Assembly (NCBI GenBank): GCA_036873135.1
Contig: JAPTYO010000017.1
Span: forward strand, 7,936,001-8,000,000
DNA from: Clarkia xantiana subsp. parviflora
Lineage: Eukaryota > Streptophyta > Magnoliopsida > Myrtales > Onagraceae
DNA length: 64,000 nt
Direction of reading: 5' to 3'
The position numbers and the translations under genes were made by a program. Below, piece after piece: positions 22,040 to 31,566 of the stretch. Numbering within the stretch: the stretch's first letter is position 1; the number at the start of each line of letters is the position of its first letter. Below the pieces are notes generated by a model. It saw only the letters and a list, made by a program, of their open reading frames with translations. It made no database searches and was not told where the DNA came from.

Positions 22040-22921
22040 TGTTAGGTTCCGAGTCTAGGGTCAACGGGCGGTCGACTCAAGTCTCGTTCCTCACTGGAGA
22101 TGTCGCGGATCTGATGCTCTCGGGTTGTGCTGTCCTAACTCGTATCCTTCCGTCCTTAGCTTCTCTTCTCATCTCGCCCTGCAAGAGGGGCAATACCAGG
22201 CACAGAGGGGGGGGGGTGGTGCCTGATGAACCCTCTCCGATGCCTAAGTCAGTACGGTTTTAGAGAGATAAAGCTAGAGAGATGTCAGAGCAAAATTATG
22301 CAATTTGCCAAGATGATCAAATGAATAGTGGAGGTGTGGTATTTATAGGCAACGGTGTCATTAAGATGGCTTAATGACATCGTTAACCTTTAAACACAGT
22401 TAACTAACCTTTAAACACATAATTAAGACCTTAGGATACAGAAGGTTGGCGGAATAAACCGAGTGTGGGAGTCCGAGAATGGTGTCGGGGCCCTTGGGGG
22501 GAAGGGAAATCCGACCCCCAAGGGTAGGGGTTGGGTCAGGCCACCCAACCCCTCCTAGGGGGGTTAGGGTTGGCCAACCCTATCCCCCCTAGGGGCGATC
22601 GGGTTGGCCGACCCGATCTCTCCTAGGGGAGATCGGGTTGGTGGACCCGATCTCCCCTAGGAGAGATCGGGTTGGTCCACCCGATCTCCCCTAGGGGAGA
22701 TCGGATCGGCTGACCCGATCTCCCCTAGGGGAGGTCGGGTGTGGCCACCCAACCTCACCTAGGTGAGTTTGACTCGGCCGGACGAGCGCTTCGGCCTCGT
22801 CTGGGCCGTTGGTGTTCTCGCGAAGTGTTCGGGTTGAAGTTTCGATTTACAATCATTAACGGGATGATAAAAATAAAACGATTCGGAAGTCAACGGGTTC
22901 AAATTGGGCGTATATCCATCA
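22040..22921 (-). repeat. 3' LTR of N
   Basis: 882 bp, TGTTAGGTTCCGAG to ATATCCATCA. TATA for the element strand is the TATAAATA-type box in GGTATTTATAGGCAAC near 22341-22350. It contains a poly(G) run near 22207 and the 34-bp palindromic array at 22529-22765. Confidence 0.93.
22529..22765. repeat. 34-bp palindromic tandem array in the N LTR
   Basis: Seven units of 34 bp. A typical unit is GATCGGGTTGG-NN-ACCCGATCTCCCCTAGGGGA, made of two small palindromes (GATCGGGT...ACCCGATC and TCTCCCCTAGGGGAGA). The equivalent array is at 31175-31410. On the element strand it lies upstream of the TATA box, in U3. Confidence 0.9.
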
Positions 22922-23473
22922 CATGCCCCCGAGTCAACCAATGGCCTAACCCTTGATTGACTCTATTTTAGGATGGTATGACACGCGCAATTTGAAACCG
23001 GGGTTTTACCTTTCATCTGAATGCTTACTTACCCATGGATGCGTGCCTCAGACTCTGCCCCCTGCTTTATAAGATAGAGGAATTGTAAACGTCAGAGCAG
23101 TACGGACACGTGCCTAAGCACGCGTCCGTCTGAAGTGGGAATAATAAATCTTTCCTTGCTACGGACGTATATTTCGAAAAATACACGCTCGCATAGGGAT
23201 GCAATACGAATATGGCTAAGTGATTCATACTTCAATTTCATGCCGGGGTTCTGCCTAAGTGGAGAAAAATTAAATTTTGGCTTAGAAATTTTTCTAAGTA
23301 TGGGACGCTTAAAAAATATACCCATAGAATATTAACTGTGGTAGGTGTGAGTTTAACCACGGTTAATGGGAACCAGGGGTATTAGTTTTTTAAATCTGAC
23401 CATTGAGTTTTTCCTTTCTAAAAATCAACGGTGTCGATTTGGCGGCTTTGGAAAAAACCCTAATCTTTTGTAC
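22922..23473. other. N: interval between the 3' LTR and the antisense promoter
   Basis: Noncoding. It starts with the polypurine tract (minus strand CTCGGGGGCATG, adjoining the LTR). The remainder is AT-rich with no supported gene, and is a candidate promoter region for the plus-strand gene. Confidence 0.5.
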
Positions 23474-23480
23474 TATAAAA
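23474..23480 (+). promoter_or_regulatory. TATA box of the N antisense gene
   Basis: TATAAAA within TACTATAAAAGGGC, about 550 bp from the LTR and upstream of the plus-strand exons. It is analogous to the TATA boxes of the G1-G4 antisense genes. Confidence 0.6.
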
Positions 23481-23799
23481 GGGCAAGTGATTACCTCATT
23501 CTCGTTGTCCTTTTCTCTTCTTTTCTTTTTAACGGTGGGTTTCTTGGTCGGACTTGCTTCTTGGGACGCGTGTCGCATTGAGGTACGTGTCTTTTCTTTT
23601 GTGTAAGCATTGCTTTTGGGAGACGTAATCCCGCCTCTCCCTCGATAGTTTCTCTATTTACCGATTGGTTCTTTACTTGTCTCATCTTTGATTTGCGGAT
23701 CTTCCTGGCGATATAGTCCTGTTTGGTTCATCCTTTTTTCATCTTTCTGCCCCCGTGTTTCCGCTTGCTGGCGTGTGGGGTTTTCTATGCTGATATTAT

Positions 23800-23990
23800 G
23801 ATTATCTCCCTTTGCCCTCTGCTTCTGCTTGTTGGTCAGTGGGGTCTCTCTATGCTGGGGGTTATAATTATCTCCCCTTGCCCCCTGCCCCTGTTTGTTG
23901 GCCAGTGGGGTCTCTCCATGGTGGGGGTTATAACTATCTCCCCTTGCCCCCTGCCCCTGTTTGTTGGCCTATGGGGTCTTCCTTGTCGTC
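23800..23990. repeat. Tandem repeats of about 66 bp upstream of the N antisense exons
   Basis: About three units containing TGTTGGCCAGTGGGGTCTCT, a GGGGGTTATAA block and CTCCCCTTGCCCCCTGCCCC. They lie between the TATA box and the recognisable exons, so in the 5' UTR or first intron of the antisense gene. Confidence 0.8.
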
Positions 23991-24128
23991 TTTCTATTCT
24001 TACCTTTTGGCTTTGTATTCGTCGTTTTAGGAAAATGAGTTTATATCTTATGTCCACTGTCCGCTTTCTGTTTTCCTTGGGCTAAGCTTGTGTTTTTTTT
24101 TTCGATCAGCAGAACTTCCCGGTGATTG

Positions 24129-25196
24129 ATGAGGAGTAAGAGGCTAGTACGGGTGGGAGTAGTTAATTCTGGGACCGGACCTTCGATTGCAAAAAGATCG
24201 GTTTTTTATGGTGCGGGGAGGTGTCCTCTAATTGGAGGTAAGGGTGGTGGTGATGTTAGGGTGCCATCTTCTTTCTATATTGATGCCCCCCGAACGAGGG
24301 TCCGGGAGCCATCTTTTCCTTCTTCATTGTTTGGTGAGTCCTCGAATATCTGAGTTTCCTTAGTGTATATTGGTATTTACTCTGTATCTTGTTATAGGTA
24401 GACTTCGTCTTCCGCGTCTGAGTCGGAAGGAGCTGTCTCGTCCTCCTGTTGATGGAATTGTTGGGTCTGAGTGGGCGCCTTATTATGGGCGTGGGGCTCG
24501 TTTTGACAATCAATCTTCTTTCCAAACTCCTGAGGTTGGAGTTCGTGTTCTGCAGTCTGCTGTTCCTCCTGCCGATCGTGTGCCCCCGTCTAAAGGGTCG
24601 GAGGCAACTTATGAATTGGCTCGTGATGTGTTGGCTCGCTATGCTTCTGTAACTTTTGTTAACCGTGTTATCCTTTAGCATATTTCTTTTCCGTGCGTTA
24701 TCTGTCTCATCCTTTGTTTTTGTTGCAGGGTATGGCCGACCTTGTTAATTTGTCCACCCTTGTTATTGACCTTGCTGAGGAGAGAAAGGTGTATGAGGAC
24801 ACTTGTGTCTCCCTTAACTCCAAGCTTATTAGTTGTTTGGAGCATAGTCGTATCACAGATTTGCGGTGCCGAGATTTGGAGGGTCGTATTTCTCTTCTGA
24901 AGGAAGAGGTTGAGGCCTTGAGACAAAGGTCTTATCGTGATGAAGTACTTCGGGCTGCTGAGTTGGTCTCCCTTGAGGAGATGTTTCGTGTGGAGGCGAA
25001 AGGGTGTGCTATCGCTGAGTATAAGGCTTCTTCCTCTTATCAGGCTGCTATTGATGTACGCTGTTCTGTGGCTAAGCGTATTTCTTTAAAGGCAATTCTC
25101 GAGCGTATGTACACGATTGCTCCTGATTTTCCTTTTTCTCAGCTTGGTGATTTGTCTGACTTCGCTGTTAGGCATATTGCTAAGTTGAGGAAGTAA
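24129..25196 (+). CDS. Antisense spliced coiled-coil gene of N
   Basis: Plus strand, opposite to pol. Exons are about 24129-24333, 24398-24666 and 24729-25196, with introns GTGAGT...TATAG (24334-24397, phase 1) and GTTATC...TTGCAG (24667-24728, phase 0); both joins keep the frame. The first exon may be preceded by an unrecognised one. The predicted protein is about 310 aa, with a basic N-terminus (MRSKRLVRVG) and a C-terminal coiled coil (LVIDLAEERKVYEDTCVSLN, LEGRISLLKEEVEALRQR) ending AVRHIAKLRK. It lacks the exon 2 domain of the G1-G4 genes but has the same position, strand and coiled-coil end, so it is probably a diverged or reduced relative. No stop breaks it. Function is unknown. Confidence 0.6.
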
Positions 25197-25579
25197 TACA
25201 CCTGTCTCTTATGGTGGTCTCGCGAGTTTGTGGATTGAGGTTCTTTTTAGAGTTTGAAAACTCCCCCTTTCCTGGTTTTGCCATCTTTGTTTGATACACT
25301 TGTCTTTACTCATGGTATATATGGCAGGGTGATTATCTTTCTTCTTATGATATCTCCCTGTGCCTTAGTGTGTGGTTCTTTGGTTATGGACCCTTCCTTT
25401 GGTGTGTCTCCTTTACTTATCCTTCTTTCGTGTTTTCCTTCATGCCATACCTGCTATTTCATCAAGAAAGAACATTATGTGTTCTTCATATCACTTTACT
25501 TTGAAATTACTTTCTCATGGGATCCTTCTTAGTGATGGTGCAATGCTTTCTTCTGATACCCTTTGAATGGTATGTATGG
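25197..25579. other. N: 3' flank of the antisense gene
   Basis: T-rich noncoding sequence after the TAA at 25194-25196, leading into the tandem-repeat zone. I see no gene; the short frames here are in low-complexity sequence. Confidence 0.4.
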
Positions 25580-26410
25580 TACTGTTAGACCAAAGATACG
25601 CTCTTGGTGGTCGTCGAAAACTGTTCACGAGACAGGCTCTCGGAGGGCACTTAACGTTTCACAAGATAGGCTCCCGGAGGGCCCAGGTTAGACCAAAGAT
25701 ACGCTCCTGGTTGGCGTCGAAATCTGTTCACGAGACTGGCTCTCGGAGGGCACTTAACGTTTCACAGGATAGGCTCCTGGAGGGCACAAGTTAGACCAAA
25801 GATACGCTCCTGGTTGGCGTCGAAATCTGTTCACGAGACTGGCTCTCGGAGGGCACTTAACGTTTCACAGGATAGGCTCCTGGAGGGCATAAGTTAGACC
25901 AAAGATACGCTCCTGGTTGGCGTCGAAGCTGGTAGTTTGAAATCTACCTCAAGATACGCTCTTGGGGGCGTCGAATCTGGTAGTGTTTTTTCTACCTCAA
26001 GATACGCTCTTGGTGGCGTCGAATCTGGTAGGTTGCAAATCTACCTCAAGATACGCTCCTGGGGGCGTCGAAATTCGTAGTTTTTGGAAACCACTCTCAA
26101 GATACGCTCTTGGTGCGTCGAAGGTCGTAGTATAGAAACTACTCTCAAGATACGCTCTTGGGGGCGTCGAAGGTCGTAGTATGAACACTACTCTCAAGAT
26201 ACGCTCTTGGGGGCGTCGAAGGTCGTAGTATGAAGACTACTCTCAAGATACGCTCTTGGGGGCGTCGATGGTCGTAGTATAAAACTACTCTCAAGATACG
26301 TTCTTGAGGGCGTCGAAATCTGTTCGCGGGATAGGCTCCGGGAGGGCACTTAGTTCGTAGTTTTTAGAACTACTCTCAAGATACGCTCTTGGGGGCGTCG
26401 AATATGTTGT
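25580..26410. repeat. Tandem-repeat zone of N (two unit types)
   Basis: 25580-25930 holds about three and a half copies of a unit near 104 bp (AGACCAAAGATACGCTCCTGG, GTTCACGAGACTGGCTCTCGG and CACTTAACGTTTCACAGGATAGG blocks). 25930-26410 holds about nine copies of a unit near 57 bp with CTCAAGATACGCTCTTGGGGG followed by CGTCGAA and a variable GTAGT segment. Both share GATACGCTC...GGCGTCGAA, so one unit probably arose from the other. It lies between pol and the antisense gene, as in G1-G4. Confidence 0.9.
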
Positions 26411-26703
26411 TGACTTGAATTCGTATCTGTGTAAGGATAACTTCATGATTATATCACCACATTCATTGGAAAATACCTTTGAAAGAAATCTTACTCCCTT
26501 AAGAGCATTCATGTTTTTTGTACACATGGGGTGCCTTGGGTGGGTCAAGACACCCTTTGGAGGAAATCAAAGATAGTTGTAGAGTTGGAGTAACTTCGTG
26601 AGTTCTCCTTCTCAAAAGTTGTTTTTGGAAAACTTAGAAAGCTTGAACATGCAAAGTGCTAAATATGAAACTAAGGATATGGTCTTTTGCTTGTGCTTTC
26701 TTC

Positions 26704-29700
26704 TTAGACGTAGTACTTCTTTAGGTGTTCCCCACTGAAGGTGTTTGTGGAGATATACCCCTCCCCATCCTCGAGGCGGTAAGCATTTGCGTATGGAACC
26801 GACGCTACCTTATATGGCCCCTCCCACTTTGGAGATAATTTTCTGACTTGGTCTAAATGTGAGAATTCGTTCTTCCTGAGCACTAGTTCTCCTATGTGGA
26901 ATTGCCTCTCCTTGACTTGGCGGTTGTAATATCTTGCGGATACAAGGCTCATTCGTGCCTGTGCTTCTTCTGAATTCCACCTTTTATCCTCCACCATGTC
27001 TAAGTCTAAAAGCCTTGCTTTGTTGTTCTCATGCTCTTCAAAGTACGTGGTCCTTAGGGATGATACCGCCATTTCTGCTGGCGCCACCGCTTCGGTCCCG
27101 TACACTAGGCCAAATGGTGTTTCTCCTGTGGCTATCTTTGGTGTTGTCCGCACTGCCCACAGAACATTTTCCAGCTCATCTACCCAACTTCCCTTGGTAG
27201 CATGGAGTCGTTTCTTTAGGCCATCTAGCACTATTTTGTTTGCCGACTCTACTTGTCCGTTTGTCTGAGGGTGCTTTACTGATGCGAAACGGTGCTCTAT
27301 ATTCAGTCTTTCGCAATACCACTGCAGCTTCTTGCTCTTGAATTGTGGGCCATTGTCACTTATTATTGCTTTTGGCACCCCGTACCTCGAGACAATGTGA
27401 GATTGGATGAAATTGACGACTTGGTCGTCTGTTGTCTTTCCCATTGCCTTTGCTTCTATCCACTTGGAGAAGTAGTCTATTGCTACTATTATGCAATTCT
27501 TCTGGCCTTTTGTTCTTGGTAGGGGGCCTATCAGATCAATCCCCCACTGTGCGAATGGCCAGGCTCCCGAAATGGAGCTCAGTTTTGCCGCTGGGGCTGT
27601 TATATTTCTGGAGTACCTTTGGCAGTGATCGCATTTTTGTACCAAGTATGCTACTTCTTTGCTCATTGATGGCCAATAGTATCCTAGGTTGTAGACCTTT
27701 CGGATTATTGATCGTGCTCCTTCATGGCACCCCGCATCTCCTTCATGGAGTTCTGCAAGTACTCTCTCTGTTTCTGGGTATGTTATACATTTGAGGAAGG
27801 GTGTGGAGTACCCTTTCTTGTAGAGTTCATTATCCATCACTGCGTAATTCCTAGCCATCCTCTCAATCTTGACTGCCTCTACCTTATCCTTTGGAAGTTT
27901 TCCTTCCATGATGTATTGACGCATTGGGGTCATCCAGGCTTCTGCTTCATCTATTACTAGAACCTCCATTTGTTCTATCACTGATTGTTTTCTTTTCTCT
28001 ACAAGGTGAACCTCTTTGCCTGCTTCTACCCCTAGGGCTAGTTTGCATAAGGCGTCTGCCTCTTGGTTTTGTTCTCTTGGGACTGACTCAATGTCGAAGC
28101 TTTGAAAGCTCTTTATTAGGTCCCTGGCTTGCTGCAAGTACTTCTGCATGTTTTCGGACTTTGCAGTGTAGATTCCTTTCACTTGATTGACAACTATTTG
28201 AGAATCGCACTTAACTCTTAGATGCTTTGCCCCTACTCCTTTGGCTATTCTCAGGCCAGTTATCAGTGCTTCGTATTCAGCCTCATTGTTCGTCGCCTAA
28301 AAGGTAAGTGCCATGGCATAGCGTAGAGGTGTATCGCTATTTGGTGGGTATAGTAGGAGGCCTTCACCTGAACCTCCTCCATTGGATGACCCATCAGTAT
28401 GCATCTCCCATAATTCTTCTGATTGTTTCTCCTGACTACTACTTGCCTCGCTTGTAGTTTTGACTTCTCCCAAGTCTTCGTCTGGATTAATTCCGGTGAA
28501 TTCGGCAATAAAATCTGCTAGAGCCTGCCCCTTTATGGCTGTTCTTGGGGCAAAATGAATACGAAACTCACTTAGCTCAATTGCCCATTTGGTCAGTCTT
28601 CCCGATGTGTCTGGTCTTTGGAGGAGGTGTTTCAATGGTTGGTCTGTGAGGACTGTTACTTCATGCCCATGAAAGTACGGTCTCAACTTTCTTGCTGATA
28701 TAATCAGTGCATAGAGGTATTTTTCTATTGGCAAGTATTTGATCTCATACTTTGCCAATGTTTTGCTTACGAAGTATACCGGCAATTGTGCAGCGTTTTC
28801 TTCTTTAATTAGCACTGAGCTTACTTCCACGTTGCTCACGGAGATGTAGAGGTAGAGGGGCTCCCCTGGTGTAGGCTTTGCTAGGGGTGGTAGTGTTTTT
28901 AGATGTTGTCTGAGTTGCTGGAAGGCTTCCTCACATCTTGGTGTCCATTCGAATTTCTTGTTTGCCCTTAGTACCTCAAAGAAGGGTAATGCCTTGTCTC
29001 CTATTTTGGATAGGAATCTGTTAAGGGCTGCCAACCTCCCGTTCAGTCGTTGAACCTCTTTGTGCTTCGTAGGTGACTGCATTTCTTCAATTGCCTGGAG
29101 TTTTTCGGGGTTTACCTCTATGCCTCGCTGGCTTACCATGAAGCCTAAAAATTTCCCTGATTGCACCCCAAATGCGCATTTTTTTGGGTTTAGACGGACT
29201 TGGTATTGCCTCATCCTCTCAAACGTTGAGCGAAGGTTCTCCACATGGTCTTTCTTCTCTTTGGATTTGACTATCATATCGTCCACATATGCCTCCATTG
29301 TCTTTCCTATCATGTCCCCGAAGATTTTGTTGACCATTCTTTGGTATGTCGCTCCAGCATTTATGAGGCCGAAAGGCATCACCGTGTAATGGTATATCTC
29401 GCTATCAGCGTAGAAAGCTGTGTGAGGGGCGACCTCAGGGGCCATTTTTATCTGGTTATATCCTGAGTATGCATCCATGAAGCTCATTAGTTGGTGACCT
29501 GATGTTGCATCCACTAACTGATCTATTCTTGGTAGCGGATATGAGTCCTTAGGGCATGCTTTGTTTAGGTCGCGATAATCGATGCACATTCTCCAACTTC
29601 CTCCCGCCTTCTTTACCAGTACTGGGTTTGCCACCCATGTTTGGAATCTAATCTCCTTGATGAAATTTGCCTTCAATAGCTTTTCCACTTCTTCCTGGAT

Positions 29701-30630
29701 AGCTATCTTTTTGCTTCCTCCCATTGGCCTTACCTTTTGTGTTATTGGTCGCGTTGCCGCGTCTATATTGAGCTTGTGTGAGATTACTTCTTCTGATATT
29801 CCTGGCATGTCGCTTGGTGACCAGGCGAACAGATCCTTGTATTCCCTTAGTAAAGCTACTAAGTGGTTTTCCTCTTCCTGAGATAAGGCGGTCCCGATTT
29901 TGGCCTTCCTATCGGGTTCTTCTATGAGTATTTCTTTTAATTCCTCCATGGGGGCTGGTCTTCCGTGATCTTCTCTTGGGTCCTCGTCTATTAGGAGGAC
30001 CTCTCTTGTTTTCTTCTTCTTGCTCAGTGCGATCCTTGCACATTTCCTTGCTACCTTCTGGTTACCCTTTACTTCCCCTATTCCTTGGCTTGTGGGGAAT
30101 TTCATTTTCTGATGTAGTGTTGATGGTACCATACCCCACTTGTTGATTGTAGTGGTACCCAGGACTCCATTGTATTCCTCCATTTCTTCTGTGATGAAGA
30201 AAGGGACATCGATTTTTAACTGCTTCTGGCCTACCCCCAATGTCACGGGTAATGTGACTGCCCCCAGTGGGTATGTTGGTTCTCCTGAAAATCCCACCAA
30301 GGGGGAGTGAACCTATTTTATGCTACTTGGCCTTACTCCCAGTATGTTGAGGACTTTCTTGCTAATGATGTTGGGTGAGCTTCCACTGTCTACCAGGATT
30401 CTTCCAATGTCCATATCAGTGATCTTCATTGTTATGACCAGGGCATCCTTGTTGTCTGGTAACACTTTCCTTATGTCTCTTCTTGAAAATTGTATTATAT
30501 CTTCTCTCTTTCCTTCTGCTTGTTCTTCCTTTGGTTTATGGTCCTCTAACTGTGCCATATACGCTTCCCTAGCATTCGCTGACTCTCCTCCAGCTCCATA
30601 ACCTCCATGAATGACATATACGCCTGCCAT
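26704..30630 (-). pseudogene. N pol: protease, RT, RNase H, second RNase H, integrase
   Basis: Minus strand, one frame in three blocks. 30630-30313 is protease (RILVDSGSSPNIISKK), stopped by TAG at 30313-30315. 30300-28297 is RT (KACPKDSYPLPRIDQLVD, YVDDMIVKSKEKKD) and Ty3 RNase H plus the start of the second RNase H (EMHTDGSSNGGGSGEG), stopped by TAG at 28297-28299 where relatives have AAG. The last block, open to 26704, holds the rest of the second RNase H (EQNQEADALCKLALG) and integrase (HEGDAGCHEGARSI, CDHCQRY, GIDLIGPLPRTKG, ISDNGPQFKS, NGQVESANK, WEGPYKVASVP). It starts MAGVYVIHGGYGAGGE, the point that follows gag in G1-G4. Confidence 0.92.
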
Positions 30631-30660
30631 CTAGCTGGTGATAATTAGGCTTTCTATTCG

Positions 30661-30681
30661 AAACCCACGGACGGCGCCAAG
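30661..30681 (-). promoter_or_regulatory. Primer binding site of N
   Basis: Minus strand after the 5' LTR: TTGGCGCCGTCCGTGGGTTT. It has the same TGGCGCCGT core as G1-G3. Confidence 0.82.
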
Positions 30682-31566
30682 TGTTAGGTTCCGAGTCTAG
30701 GGTCAACGGGCGGTCGACTCAAGTCTCGTTCCTCACTGGAGATGTCGCGGATCTGATGCTCTCGGGTTGTGCTGTCCTAACTCGTGTCCTTCCGTCCTTA
30801 GCTTCTCTTCTCCTCTCGCCCTGCAAGAGGGGCAATACCAGGCACAGAGGGGGGGGGGGGTGGTGCCTGATGAACCCTCTCCGATGCCTAAGTCAGTACG
30901 GTTTTAGAGAGATAAAGCTAGAGAGATGTCATAGCAAAATTATGCAATTTGCCAAGATGATCAAATGAATAGTGGAGGTGTGGTATTTATAGGCAACGGT
31001 GTCATTAAGATGGCTTAATGACATCGTTAACCTTTAAACACAGTTAACTAACCTTTAAACACATAATTAAGACCTTAGGATACGGAGAAGGTTGGTGGAA
31101 TAAACCGAGTGTGGGAGTCCGAGAATGGTGTCGGGGCCCTTGTGGGGAAGGGAAATCCGACCCCCAAGGGTAGGGGTTGGGTGAGGCCACCCAACCCCTC
31201 CTAGGGGGGATAGGGTTGGCCAACCCTATCCCCCTAGGGGCGATCGGGTTGGCCGGCCCGATCTCCCCTAGGGGAGATCGGGTTGGCCGACCCGATCTCT
31301 CCTAGGGGAGATCGGGTTGGTGGACCCGATCTCCCCTAGGAGAGATCGGGTTGGTCCACCCGATCTCCCCTAGGGGAGGTCGGGTGTGGCCACCCAACCT
31401 CACCTAGGTGAGTTTGACTCGGCCGGACGAGCGCTTCGGCCTCGTCCGGGCCGTTGGTGTTCTCGCGAAGTGTTCGGGTTGAAGTTTCGATTTACAATCA
31501 TTAACGGGATGATAAAAATAAAACGCTTCGGAAGTCAACGGGTTCAAATTGGGCGTATATCCATCA
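30682..31566 (-). repeat. 5' LTR of N
   Basis: 885 bp, matching 22040-22921 apart from small changes and a different set of 34-bp units. The TATA box on the element strand is TATAAATA at 30984-30991. The ORF of G2 gag-protease runs into this LTR and stops inside it. Confidence 0.93.
31175..31410. repeat. 34-bp palindromic array in the N 5' LTR
   Basis: Seven units, but not the same seven as at 22529-22765. This copy has a GGCCGGCCCGATC unit missing from the other LTR and lacks the GATCGGATCGGCTG unit found there. One unit is 2 bp short. Confidence 0.88.

Larger units (their letters stand above)
22040..31566 (-). mobile_element. N: gag-less Tat-lineage Ty3/gypsy element nested in G2
   Basis: A 9.5-kb minus-strand element with LTRs of 882 bp (22040-22921) and 885 bp (30682-31566), PBS 30661-30681, pol 26704-30630, tandem repeats 25580-26410, an antisense coiled-coil gene (24129-25196 plus) and a polypurine tract at 22922-22933. 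It is a third LTR family, distinct from G1/G4 and G2/G3. No gag or nucleocapsid knuckle is present. Pol starts about 30 nt from the PBS. It has three in-frame blocks divided by two stop codons. Confidence 0.93.

Noticed and set aside
22200..22220. Poly(G) run as a quadruplex regulatory element
   Set aside because: A single G run without the further G-tracts needed for a clear quadruplex; length also differs between the two LTRs and may reflect sequencing slippage.
25580..26410. A CRISPR-like array of repeats and variable spacers
   Set aside because: Units are contiguous and degenerate, the variable parts are not unique spacers, and the context is a plant retrotransposon.
31404..31566. C-terminal extension of the G2 gag-protease ORF
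   Set aside because: These codons are LTR sequence of the nested element N; the true G2 frame is cut at 31567-31571.
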